A DNA stretch of 64,000 bases from Sphingobium sp. (GTDB lineage: Bacteria; Pseudomonadota; Alphaproteobacteria; Sphingomonadales; Sphingomonadaceae): positions 62,001 to 126,000 of the forward strand of contig JAGIAZ010000004.1 in assembly GCA_017744605.1 (NCBI GenBank), in the 5' to 3' direction. The notes under the pieces are model-generated. The model was not told the DNA's origin. It saw only the letters and a list, made by a program, of their open reading frames with translations, and did no database searches. Shown here piece by piece: positions 9,301-16,586 of the stretch. The position numbers and the translations under genes are program-made. The stretch's first letter is position 1. Every line of letters begins with the position of its first letter.

Positions 9301-9559
9301 GCGGCCGATCCTCATGACGAGCTTCGCCTTCATCCTGGGTTCGGTCCCGCTGGTGATCGCCACCGGCGCGGGTGCGGAGCTCCGGCAGGCGCTCGGCACG
9401 GCGGTCTTCTTCGGCATGCTCGGCGTGACGGCGTTCGGCCTGATCTTCACCCCCACTTTCTACGTCGTCAGCCGCGCATTGGGCGATCGCATCGCCCGCC
9501 TGCGCGGCCAGCCCACCGGCGGCAACCAGGGCGAACTCGCCTTGCAGCCCGCGGAATAG
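6359..9559 (+). CDS. RND multidrug efflux transporter, HAE1 family
   Basis: 1066 residues, the normal length for AcrB/MexB-type pumps. It starts MRFSRFFIDRPIFA, the standard HAE1 N-terminus; the frame is open further upstream, but AGGAGGAAT sits just before this ATG. Visible landmarks are TM1, the large periplasmic porter loop (VPPTVTVTATYPGASAETV), the proton-relay GIVVDDAIVVVENVER in TM4 with the paired Asp, and the second-half repeat with QIGMIVLVALAAKNAILIVEFA. It exports hydrophobic compounds using the proton gradient. The outer-membrane factor gene follows 11 bases after its stop. Confidence 0.96.
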   Translation: MRFSRFFIDRPIFAAVIAAIITIVGLVSYFFLPVSQYPEIVPPTVTVTATYPGASAETVAETVATPIEQEINGVENMLYVSSQSTGDGRVVVTATFKTGTDLDAAQVLVQNRVAIALPRLPQEVQRLGVVTKKTAPDFLLIVNLISPDHSLDRAYLSNYAQTRIKDRLARLDGVGDVQLFGSRDLAMRIWIDPRRAAALNLTGGDIVAALRAQNVQIASGTLGQPPAPGSAFQLNVETQGRFTDPQQFANVVIRTDSQGRQVKVGDVARVEIGADDYGTSAYLNKDDSVIIPIFQRPGSNALASAESVKAEMETLAKDFPKGLEYKIVYNPTEFIQQSVDAVVHTLLEAVVLVVLVIIVFLQKWRAALIPVLAIPVSLIGTFAVLAMLGLSLNNLSLFGLVLAIGIVVDDAIVVVENVERNLEEGMTPLQAARVSMDEVGAALIAIVLVLCAVFVPTLFISGLSGAFYQQFAITISAATIISLVLSLTLSPALAALMLRPHEPAPSDHSLRARAHRIVEAAGHRFNTAFERMSEGYGRLTAKLAQMPRRVMGAYVALIGLTGFALWYTPTGFIPAQDQAYFLTVIQLPPGSSTARTDAVMKKVADRVLKIPGVKGSVMLSGFDGPSETRAASSAAAYWVLDDFKDRAAKGQTIDKLIAEATKATADINEARLMIVKPPLIRGIGSAGGFRMMIEDSEGKGYKALEQAAYGVLGKANGTPGLSYVYTFFDTNTPRVFADIDRQKAQMLGVPPERVFDTLQVYLGSAFVNDFNLLGRTYHVTAQADEPFRRTSADIANLETRSDFGTMVPIGSLATFQDKTGPYRVERYNLHPAVSVDGDTAPGYSSGQSLAAMEKVAAQALERGYETEWTGIAYQQKYAGNTAGIVFGLAVLLVFLVLAAQYESLVMPLAIILIVPMSVLAAMAGINLRGMDNNVLTQIGMIVLVALAAKNAILIVEFARQGEDLHGLSTIEAAVHAARQRLRPILMTSFAFILGSVPLVIATGAGAELRQALGTAVFFGMLGVTAFGLIFTPTFYVVSRALGDRIARLRGQPTGGNQGELALQPAE

Positions 9560-9570
9560 GAGCCAGACCC

Positions 9571-10974
9571 ATGAAACTCGCTCGCTTCGCCCTCATTTCC
9601 CTTTCCGCACTGGCCCTTTCGGCCTGCGCGGCGGGGCCGGACTATGTCGCCCCTATTGCCCCCGCGGCAGCCTCCGGTCCCTTCCTCTCCCAGAGCGCCG
9701 CCGTCTCGGCCGCGCCCGTCGCTGCCGACTGGTGGAAGCTCTACAACGACCCCGTGCTCGACGACCTCATCGCGGACGCGCTGAAGGCGAATACGGACAT
9801 CCGCGTTGCCGTCGCTCATCTGGAGAAAGCGCGCGCCGCCCTCTCCGGCGCTCGTGCCGACCGTCTCCCGCAAGCGGGTCTTGCCGCGGGCGCCACCTAT
9901 GGCCGGGTGCCCGTCACCCAGCGCGCACCTGGCGCGCCGCAGGAGGACTGGTCGGTCGATGCGGGGCTGAACGTGTCCTACGAGGTCGACCTGTTCGGCC
10001 GCGTGAAGCGCAATGTCGAGGCGGCGCGCGGCGACTGGCAGGCGGTGGAAGCCGATGCCGATGCCGTCCGCATCGCGGTCATCGCCGATACGACGCGCGC
10101 TTATGCCGACGCCGCCTCCGGCGCCGCCCGGCTCAAGGTCGCTCGCCATATCGTCGACCTGCTCGACCAGCTTGTCGACCTGACTAAGCGCCGCCATGCC
10201 GCCGGTTTCGCGACCCAGCTCGACGAAGCCCGCGTTCTGACGCTGCGCGACCAGCGCGCCGCCGATATTCCCGCGCTGGAGGCCGAACGCCAGGCCGCCT
10301 TGTTCCGCCTCGCGACGCTGACCGGCCGCACGCCTGCCCAGCTTCCCGAAATCGCCGCCCAGCGCAGCATCGGGCTCGAGGTCACGCAGGCGATTCCCGT
10401 CGGCGACGGCGCGGCATTGCTGGCGCGGCGCCCCGACATTCGCGCCGCCGAGCGCCGCCTCGCCGGTGACACGGCCCGCATCGGCGTCGCCACCGCGGAT
10501 CTCTACCCGAAGATCTCGCTCGGCGGTTCGGTCGGATCGACCGGCCCCAATATCGCGGACGCTTTCGGGGTCGGACCGCTGCGCTGGCTGCTTGGTCCGC
10601 TGATCAGCTGGAACCTCAATCCGTCGGCGACACGCGCCCGCATTGCCGGCGCCAAGGCCGACAGCCAGGCCGCGCTCGCGACCTTCGACGGCACGGTGCT
10701 CAACGCCCTGCAGGAGACCGAGACCGCGCTCTCCACCTATGCCCGCACGCTCGACCGGCGGCGCTCCCTGCTCTCGGCCCGCAATTTCGCAGAGCAGGCG
10801 GCCAAGATCGCCCGCGCGCAGCAGAAGGAAGGCGCCATAGACGGCCTCCAGCTGCTCGACACCGAGCGGACATTCAGTGAGGCCGAGGCCGCGCTTGCCC
10901 TGCAGGATTCGCTCGTCAGCGCCGCCCAGATCGACCTGTTTCGTGCGCTCGGGGGCGGCTGGACGAAAGGCTGA
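9571..10974 (+). CDS. RND efflux outer-membrane factor, NodT-family lipoprotein
   Basis: 467 residues. A lipoprotein signal peptide ends at the lipobox LSAC (residues 16-19), giving a lipid-anchored TolC-like channel. Two OEP repeats with long Ala/Gln/Leu helices are evident, including the NodT-type motifs WWKLYNDPVLDDLI and LLARRPDIRAAERRLAG. It completes a tripartite pump with the two preceding products. AGGAGCC precedes the ATG. Confidence 0.94.
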   Translation: MKLARFALISLSALALSACAAGPDYVAPIAPAAASGPFLSQSAAVSAAPVAADWWKLYNDPVLDDLIADALKANTDIRVAVAHLEKARAALSGARADRLPQAGLAAGATYGRVPVTQRAPGAPQEDWSVDAGLNVSYEVDLFGRVKRNVEAARGDWQAVEADADAVRIAVIADTTRAYADAASGAARLKVARHIVDLLDQLVDLTKRRHAAGFATQLDEARVLTLRDQRAADIPALEAERQAALFRLATLTGRTPAQLPEIAAQRSIGLEVTQAIPVGDGAALLARRPDIRAAERRLAGDTARIGVATADLYPKISLGGSVGSTGPNIADAFGVGPLRWLLGPLISWNLNPSATRARIAGAKADSQAALATFDGTVLNALQETETALSTYARTLDRRRSLLSARNFAEQAAKIARAQQKEGAIDGLQLLDTERTFSEAEAALALQDSLVSAAQIDLFRALGGGWTKG

Positions 10975-11171
10975 TCGCCCCACATGCCGTGATCGACAGG
11001 CACGAGTGCCGACAAGGGGGATGCCTCGGGCCGGGTGAAATCCGCGAGCTTTTGCTGCGGCCGATGCCCCGATCGTTGCCCATGAACTTATTCATCCTAT
11101 TTGAGAGCGGGGCATCTCAAACCAGGGTGGACATTGGATGGCAGGTCCGTCTAATTCCCGCTCCGCCTTCT

Positions 11172-11723
11172 TCACTGCGGCCGCTGAATCGTTGGGCCCA
11201 GATTGGCCAGGATATCCGCGGCATCGAACGCACGCGGATTGTTGTTCGGAAGGGGTCCTCGACGCATGACGATCTCGGCACTCGCCTCATATTGGTCGAC
11301 AGTGGTCACGTCGATGCCACGATCCCAGAACGGATCGCCCCAGAACGGATCCCAGCTTCTCCAGCCGAACGCATGCCCGCGATAACGCCATGATGGCCCC
11401 CAATAGCCATAAGGGCCGGCGGTAAAGGGGCGATCGATGTAAGTCCGACTCCGGCGCTCGGTGTTGCGGTCGGCCATGACGAACCAATCGAAACCACGCT
11501 GCCGCGTCAGCTCTGCAGCGCGATAGAGCAGATAACGCTCGACCGTTTCACGCGAGGTCATGCTGTTGCCTGCAAACCTGACCCGATACCGATTGCGCTC
11601 GAGACGCATGTCGGAATAGCCGCCTTGGGCCCGGGTCCCCGCAGTGAGCGGCTGATATGGAGTGGCGGTGGTGCAGGCCGTCAGCGCGCAGCTCAGGGCC
11701 AAAATGAAAGCCGTCGTCTTCAT
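11172..11723 (-). CDS. Lipoprotein of the CC0125/CC1285-like type
   Basis: 183 residues. The signal peptide ends at the lipobox LTAC (Cys17). The mature part contains ERYLLYRAAELTRQRGFDWF, a pattern shared by small alphaproteobacterial lipoproteins in which a hydrophobic helix precedes a Gly/Trp/Tyr/Arg-rich stretch (residues ~95-135). It is probably anchored in the outer membrane; function unknown. It runs toward the efflux operon (tail-to-tail) and is separate from it. It is the last chromosomal gene before the putative left end of the element. Confidence 0.75.
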   Translation of the reverse strand: MKTTAFILALSCALTACTTATPYQPLTAGTRAQGGYSDMRLERNRYRVRFAGNSMTSRETVERYLLYRAAELTRQRGFDWFVMADRNTERRSRTYIDRPFTAGPYGYWGPSWRYRGHAFGWRSWDPFWGDPFWDRGIDVTTVDQYEASAEIVMRRGPLPNNNPRAFDAADILANLGPTIQRPQ

Positions 11724-12136
11724 GGCACGTCCGTCCGCGAAGTTTCAGCGACCCGTGATCGAGAAACGCGCAGTTGGACGATTTGTTCACGACAGCTGCC
11801 GAAATCGGCGCTGCTTGAGCCGACACCGGCCACATAGCTTCCGCTTCCGCCTGCTCCAGAAAAGCAGCGTGCCGCGGGCCTTCAATTTGGATGACAAGCG
11901 CTTGGCTTCCACCCTGTCCTTGGTTTTTAGGGAAAGAAGAACTCGCGCTTACCGAGGATCGTTCGCAGGCTCTTGGGAATCGACTTGCGAAAATAGTACA
12001 TGCCCCCCCTGCCGGGAGCCATGAAGGTAGTTGCACATCAAGCGTATTCCTTTGCTACGTTTGTAGCAGGCGCTTGCAGCAAAAGCCTAGTTTTCTGCCA
12101 TTTGTCAACCATTCCAATTGCTTGGAAGGTGTTGGT

Positions 12137-12152
12137 CAGAAGAGGACTCGAA
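12137..12152. repeat. Putative left attachment core (copy of tRNA-Leu 3' end)
   Basis: CAGAAGAGGACTCGAA is identical, and in the same orientation, to 63248-63263 inside the tRNA-Leu gene. It covers the T-loop 3' part and acceptor stem, the usual crossover site of tyrosine integrases that target tRNA genes. Only this fragment is present; the rest of the tRNA is not. This gives a predicted element of about 51.1 kb. Confidence 0.6.
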
Positions 12153-12205
12153 ATAGACCGATCCTGGCGCAGAAAACTGCCATTTTTCGAACACCGTTAC
12201 GAGGC

Positions 12206-12226
12206 GATACCCTCATCGATACCCTG
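12206..12226. repeat. Paired ATACCCT repeats, left-end arm sites
   Basis: GATACCCTC and GATACCCTG start 12 bases apart. The same pair with the same 12-base period and strand lies at 63107-63127 near the integrase start. Shared arm-type repeats at both ends suggest integrase or excisionase binding sites. Confidence 0.5.
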
Positions 12227-12348
12227 GAACTTTTTATCGGAGAGGTTCGAGTCCCGATAGCTCGAGATCGCTGATTTTACATCGCCGATTCGCAAGCCCT
12301 GCTAGTCGAGCAAGTTGCTGCGAACATACGGCTCAGGTGAGCAGCACC

Positions 12349-12384
12349 AGCTGTCCGAAATATGTCTACAGATTTCGGACAGCT
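12349..12384. repeat. Perfect 13-bp inverted repeat downstream of the abiEii-like gene
   Basis: AGCTGTCCGAAAT, a ten-base loop, then the exact complement. It starts 15 bases beyond the toxin stop codon on the minus strand. There is no T-tract, so a classical terminator is uncertain; it may cap the toxin mRNA. Confidence 0.45.
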
Positions 12385-12398
12385 GGCTTTCGGAGCCC

Positions 12399-13319
12399 CT
12401 ATGTCAGCGACTTCCCCAGCGCGTTTAGGATTGCCTCATGGCGCTCCTGACTGGCCTCACGAAATTTGCGGATGTTCATCAGCTTGAACTGCGGCGCGGG
12501 CAACTCAGCCAACGCTGCAATCGGAAAGCGGCCCCAGTCCGGATCGCCAGCCTCGAAGGACAGGAGAAAGGCACGATCATCGTCGGTGAACGATCCGCGA
12601 AGCGCGCTGACCAAGCGCTCGAGCGTTGCTTGGTGATCGTCATAGCTGAAAGGTTCGAAGGGCATCCCTTCGAACTGGGACCGAAAGGTCTCGCGCTGAT
12701 CCTTGTGCGCGGGATCGACGAGTTCGGCGATCGGGCGACCGTGGCCGACAAAACCGGCGATCGCGCCAAGGCGAACCTCCTCGGTCAGGCCTTCCTGATC
12801 GAGCAGGCGCTTGACGTCGAACAGGTCGCGCGGATGCTGACGGTCGAGCGCGGCGCAGATCTTTCCGCCGAACAACTCGCCGTGTGACACGCATCGCGCC
12901 TCCACGAAGGCTTCGAATTGCTCCTGCACCTGGTCGGAGCAGGCCAAGTCGCGCACAGGCAACAGATGGCCGCGGAGGGAGGGATTGACCTCAATCTTCA
13001 CCTGGGTGCGGACGCGCTGGCAATTGAGCTTCACTTCCATGCCCTCACCGCCCTGCCGCGCCTGGGTGACACGAGTCGGCGGCAATCGGCGCTCAATCTC
13101 CGCACCGATGCGCGCCAAGGCTTCGCCGATTGCGGCGAGCGACTCCTGGCGGCTATGGTTGGGCAGATAGGTAAGGTCGATATCGACCGACAGGCGCGGC
13201 AAATCCCATTCGAACAGGTTGATGGCAGTGCCGCCCTTGAGCGCGAAGACCGGTTCCGCCATCACCAGCGGCAGGATATCGAGGAGCAGCCGAACTTGGC
13301 CGCGATAAGGCTCAGCCAT
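12399..13319 (-). CDS. AbiEii/AbiGii-family nucleotidyltransferase toxin
   Basis: 306 residues. The nucleotidyltransferase core is visible at residues ~28-52: KGGTAINLF, then RLSVDIDLTY, with the paired acidic metal ligands D-x-D. A later HPRDLFDVKRLL motif is also typical of the AbiEii toxin family. Such toxins transfer nucleotides to tRNA or other targets and cause growth arrest or abortive infection. It overlaps the antitoxin gene by 8 bases and is translated after it from the same minus-strand transcript. Sits just inside the left end of the element, where it could stabilise inheritance or protect against phage. Confidence 0.88.
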   Translation of the reverse strand: MAEPYRGQVRLLLDILPLVMAEPVFALKGGTAINLFEWDLPRLSVDIDLTYLPNHSRQESLAAIGEALARIGAEIERRLPPTRVTQARQGGEGMEVKLNCQRVRTQVKIEVNPSLRGHLLPVRDLACSDQVQEQFEAFVEARCVSHGELFGGKICAALDRQHPRDLFDVKRLLDQEGLTEEVRLGAIAGFVGHGRPIAELVDPAHKDQRETFRSQFEGMPFEPFSYDDHQATLERLVSALRGSFTDDDRAFLLSFEAGDPDWGRFPIAALAELPAPQFKLMNIRKFREASQERHEAILNALGKSLT

Positions 13320-14082
13320 GATCGACTAACTCCTTGGGAAGCAGAAGCTGATATTTCGCGACATAACGCCCGTTCGGCACGAGGCTGCGATCCCCGGTCC
13401 CGAGATCGATCCGGTCAAGTTCGAGATGCCGCACGACCGGCAGGTTGGCGCGCTCCGCAAGGTAGAGGAACAACCTTCGCACCTTGATCGAGGTGCATTG
13501 CTCCAGCAGGCTCTGCATGAGCTTTGGCCGTATCGAAGTCATGCTCTCGATGATCATCCCGGCCTCGATGAGGTCGAATTCCTTCGGCGCGAGATGTAGC
13601 AGTTCCAGGGCTGCCCGTTCGACACCAGATGTCTTTAACGTAAAGCCCTCGGGTGCCTGCTGCTCTGTCAACCCGAGGTCGGGAGGCAGGAGCTTGGTCT
13701 GGACATGCCGCACGTCATCGCCCCAATGGGTTCTGAACCAGAGCGGCAGCGCGACGTTGAGCGGCGAGAACAGATAAGCCTTGGTATTGGCGAACCGGAC
13801 ATAATGACTGTTGCCCGACATCTCGAGCGCGGTCAGCGCCCCTACATGGACGGGCAGTCGCAGCTGGGCCTGTAGGCTGTACAGCGCGCCCTGCCAGGTT
13901 ACCGTCTCCATCGGACGCTTGAAGGCGCCACGACCGAGCGACATCAGCCAGCGCGACGAGGTGTAATTCTGAAGGTCCTGCGGCGTTATGCCGAGGGTCT
14001 TAAGATGAGCGGTGGTCGCGACACTGTGCGGTTCCCAGGCGTCGAGCAACGTCCTTAATTTTTCTGATCGCGATAAGCTCAT
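13312..14082 (-). CDS. AbiEi-family antitoxin
   Basis: 256 residues. The N-terminal helix-turn-helix part (SVATTAHLKTLGITPQDLQNY) and the following SSRWLMSLGRGAFKRP match the AbiEi antitoxin architecture: a winged-helix DNA-binding domain, then a C-terminal antitoxin domain. Known AbiEi proteins repress their own promoter through inverted repeats and neutralise the toxin without stable binding (type IV). The gene is first in the operon, with repeats around its promoter at 14111-14198 and an 8-base overlap into the toxin. Confidence 0.87.
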   Translation of the reverse strand: MSLSRSEKLRTLLDAWEPHSVATTAHLKTLGITPQDLQNYTSSRWLMSLGRGAFKRPMETVTWQGALYSLQAQLRLPVHVGALTALEMSGNSHYVRFANTKAYLFSPLNVALPLWFRTHWGDDVRHVQTKLLPPDLGLTEQQAPEGFTLKTSGVERAALELLHLAPKEFDLIEAGMIIESMTSIRPKLMQSLLEQCTSIKVRRLFLYLAERANLPVVRHLELDRIDLGTGDRSLVPNGRYVAKYQLLLPKELVDHG

Positions 14083-14110
14083 TGTATATGTATGGCATAA
14101 GATTCAAAGC

Positions 14111-14198
14111 CCTTCAAGTGCGGCTTCGAAAATGCCGCTCAAGGCATATCTATAATATATTTTTGCAATATATTTCAATGTCCTCAAAGCGGGGCTTC
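14111..14198 (-). promoter_or_regulatory. Promoter and repeat operators of the AbiE operon
   Basis: On the minus strand TTGAAA (14178-14173), a 17-base spacer and TTATAG (14155-14150) form a likely promoter. Two related elements bracket it: TTCAAGTGCGGCTTC (14113-14127), whose GCGGC pairs with GCCGC at 14134-14138, and TCAAAGCGGGGCTTC (14184-14198). This fits the autorepression known for AbiEi. The region 14083-14260 otherwise has no gene. Confidence 0.5.
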
Positions 14199-14260
14199 TG
14201 TGGCTCGCAACGGCAGCGTGGTCTATCGCGGCCTTAGGCGACGACCGCTAACGCGATGGA

Positions 14261-14935
14261 TCACCACTTGCGACGCTTGAAATTCCAGAGATGGGCGTAA
14301 ACTTCGGATAGGTGCCCAGCCTTCTCGTTCGAGAAGCCGCGTGCAATCAACATGGCCCGAAGCTCGTACCCTGGGAGTTCCTGCCGGCCTTCGCGCACAA
14401 ACGCATAGAAGCGATCCCAATCCAAGGGATGGAGAGATGCTGTGTTGGCTAAGACGGCAAACCGCTCGAATAGAGTCTTGGTCCGAGGTGAGAGCCTTGT
14501 TTCCTTGAGAACGGTCTTCTGGACCCTCAAGCGAAGTCGCGTAGAATGAATACGATTATAGGTTTTCAACAACGGCAGCATCAACTCCGAGGCAGCCGCA
14601 CAATAGATGGCTCGGGTGGGTGGATCGGGATCCCAACGCTCCGCTCGCATTTCCACCAATATCCGGCCGGCGGTATCGCCGCGAGCGATAAGTTGTCCGC
14701 CTACACGTATGTGGGGACCGCTTCCCAGGTAGCGAAAATTCACAATGTCGAGCTCACTGTCCAATAGAGCGGCATCATAGTGCCGTTCGACCGTGAATTG
14801 GCCAGTCCCCTCGCCAATGACAGCCATACGATCGAGAAATAGTCGGGGCTCGATCCGAACGGCAATATCGATACCAGGCAAAAATTCGGCCAACCCTGTC
14901 GCTCCATGGACGGCAACTCGACTAGCAGATGTCAG
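14261..14935 (-). CDS. Hypothetical protein coupled to the HTH gene (start uncertain)
   Basis: About 224 residues if translation begins at the CTG at 14935, which overlaps the TGA of the preceding HTH gene as CTGA. The only other start in frame is a TTG at 15085, deep inside that gene. The N-terminal part (REALTSASRVAVHGATGLAEFLPGIDIAVRIEP) is followed by a mixed alpha/beta region and a basic C-terminal end (LWNFKRRKW). I do not recognise the family; the beginning vaguely recalls nucleotidyltransferase folds but lacks clear catalytic Asp pairs. Last gene of the minus-strand conjugation transcript. Confidence 0.55.
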   Translation of the reverse strand: MTSASRVAVHGATGLAEFLPGIDIAVRIEPRLFLDRMAVIGEGTGQFTVERHYDAALLDSELDIVNFRYLGSGPHIRVGGQLIARGDTAGRILVEMRAERWDPDPPTRAIYCAAASELMLPLLKTYNRIHSTRLRLRVQKTVLKETRLSPRTKTLFERFAVLANTASLHPLDWDRFYAFVREGRQELPGYELRAMLIARGFSNEKAGHLSEVYAHLWNFKRRKW

Positions 14936-15171
14936 TGCTTCTCGAAAAGGCGCCGAAGGCTGCGGTATAGGATAAAGGTGGACCGGCCCACTTTTACAGT
15001 CTCGATGTCGCCCGAGTTGATCAGTTCGTACAAAGTGGACCGCCCGATTCCTGTCAGTTTGACCGCGGTCGCCACGCGCACGCAAATCAGTTCCGGTGTT
15101 TCCGCCTTGCCTTCTGCCGGCTCGGTCTGATCCCGGTTGCCGGGCTGACTGGTATCTGTCCGCTTCGTCAT
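14932..15171 (-). CDS. Excisionase-like helix-turn-helix protein
   Basis: 79 residues. After a disordered N-terminus comes a MerR/excisionase-type winged helix (VAT...TGIGRSTLYELINSGDIETVKVGRS) ending in RSLRRLFEKH. Such small DNA-binding proteins direct excision or control transfer genes in mobile elements. It overlaps the DUF2274 gene by ATGA and is at the end of the conjugation operon, about 2.8 kb from the putative left attachment site. Confidence 0.8.
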   Translation of the reverse strand: MTKRTDTSQPGNRDQTEPAEGKAETPELICVRVATAVKLTGIGRSTLYELINSGDIETVKVGRSTFILYRSLRRLFEKH

Positions 15172-15383
15172 GGCCTCATACGCCGACGCAGGAAGGCACG
15201 ATCACTCTCGAGAAACGCTGCAAGCATAGCTGGAATCAGCTCGGCAATAGGCTCGTCGCGACCATAGGTCTGGGTATAGAATGCCGCATAGTCGGTCAGC
15301 GCTTGGTGGAGTTCCGGCATGACCGAGATAGCGAGTTTCACCGGTGTGCGGTCGGGAAGTCGCGGCAGCTTGATATCAGCCAT
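15168..15383 (-). CDS. DUF2274 protein following TrbI
   Basis: 71 residues, with the DUF2274 pattern KLPRLPDRTPVKLAISV...ALTDYAAFY...LIPAMLAAFLESDRAFL. This small helical, possibly ribbon-helix-helix-like family regularly follows trbI in alphaproteobacterial conjugative elements; its job is unknown. The ATG directly abuts the trbI stop, with the ribosome-binding site GGGAGGAA inside the trbI end. Confidence 0.85.
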   Translation of the reverse strand: MADIKLPRLPDRTPVKLAISVMPELHQALTDYAAFYTQTYGRDEPIAELIPAMLAAFLESDRAFLRRRMRP

Positions 15384-16586
15384 TCAGTTCCTCCCGTCTG
15401 CCGGCGGTGCGAATATGAGATCCTTATGGACGACCAGCCGAACCGTCGCGCCCGGGCGGATCGTGATGGTCGGCTGGATATTGAGGCTGCGCGAGGTCAG
15501 CTGATCGCCAGCGCGCGCCACGTTCTGCTGCGTCGATTCCCGGATCGCCTGGACCAGATCACTCTCGCCGGTCACCGTCAGTTCCGAACCCACGCCGAGC
15601 AAGGTCGCGAGCGCGACACCCTTGAGCAGCGCCCAGGTATGGAAATCGACCTTGTCCTGCAGCCCTGCATAGCCCGACGCATCGGTCGCCGGCACATTGT
15701 CAATCCGGAGCGAACTGCCATCAGGCAGCATGATCCGCTGCCACACGATCAGCGCGCGCTTCTGCCCGAACGCGACGACGCTGTCATAGCTGCCGATCAG
15801 CCGCGCGCCCTGAGGTATGAGCAGGATGCGCCCGGTGGGACTGTCAAACACCTGGGCCGTCACCTGCGCGGTAACCGGGCCGGGCAGGTCTGAGCGCAGC
15901 CCGGTGATAAGGCTCGCAGAAATCACGCTCCCTGCCGACAACAGATACGGAGACGGCGCTCTGGCCAGGGTGTGCGGATTGACGTCGCCCGACTTATCGA
16001 GCGCGCCGACGAACTGAGCCTTGCGGCCCTGCGCATTCGGATCGCGATCCGGATCGAGTGCGGGATTAGCAGTTTCCGTCGCCGCCGGAGCCGGCGCGGC
16101 CGCAGCATCGGAAGCCGCCGCCACCGCCGGGGTTGTCCGGCCCTGAACCAGGACACCCGACTCTCGCGCCGCCTTGAGTTCGGCCAACCGGCGCTCGTGT
16201 TCCTGCGCCGCTTGTCTGATCGAGGCATCGGTGCCCGTCCCGGTCTCGGTCGCCATGCGGCGCTGGCTTTCGAGAATGGGTCGGCCGAGATCGCCGGGTA
16301 GCGGCGGGCCGAGTTTCGGAGCATCGCCATAGGTCGAGGGCAAGCCGTTGAGTGCGTCGGTCGATGGCCGGTTGCTCGGCTCGGACAGTTCCTGCCGATC
16401 GGCGACCACGCTGAACACGCGCGGCTTCAAGGCGATCCAGGAGACCGCGACGAGGCTGACCGATCCCAGGGCCGCGATGGCGATGATGACGCCGCGGCGG
16501 AACCGGATCGCACGCGCGGGTTTGGCCCGGATCGCCAAGGTCTCGGGATCGAGCTTCGGGGTGGGCGACATGACGGCCTCGCTCAT
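15384..16586 (-). CDS. trbI: TrbI/VirB10-like conjugation channel protein
   Basis: 400 residues from the ATG that overlaps the trbG stop (ATGA). A cytoplasmic N-terminus, one membrane helix (residues ~30-52, GVIIAIAALGSVSLVAVSW), a Pro/Ala-rich periplasmic linker and the C-terminal VirB10 beta-barrel domain are visible, the last with IPQGARLIGSYDS and WQRIMLPDGSSL. VirB10 homologues span both membranes and form the outer core with TrbG (VirB9-like). Length and context are normal. Confidence 0.94.
   Translation of the reverse strand: MSEAVMSPTPKLDPETLAIRAKPARAIRFRRGVIIAIAALGSVSLVAVSWIALKPRVFSVVADRQELSEPSNRPSTDALNGLPSTYGDAPKLGPPLPGDLGRPILESQRRMATETGTGTDASIRQAAQEHERRLAELKAARESGVLVQGRTTPAVAAASDAAAAPAPAATETANPALDPDRDPNAQGRKAQFVGALDKSGDVNPHTLARAPSPYLLSAGSVISASLITGLRSDLPGPVTAQVTAQVFDSPTGRILLIPQGARLIGSYDSVVAFGQKRALIVWQRIMLPDGSSLRIDNVPATDASGYAGLQDKVDFHTWALLKGVALATLLGVGSELTVTGESDLVQAIRESTQQNVARAGDQLTSRSLNIQPTITIRPGATVRLVVHKDLIFAPPADGRN

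Larger units (their letters stand above)
11724..12398. other. Gene-poor left junction of the integrated element
   Basis: 675 bases with no convincing gene; the open frames here lack family resemblance and ribosome-binding sites. The stretch holds the putative left attachment core, two ATACCCT repeats and a perfect 13-bp inverted repeat, described separately. It is more AT-rich and lower in coding signal than the flanks, as expected for an integration end. Confidence 0.5.

Noticed and set aside
12120-12160. A second tRNA gene at the left end
   Set aside because: Only 16 bases match tRNA-Leu; no acceptor, D or anticodon arms follow, so it is an attachment fragment, not a gene.
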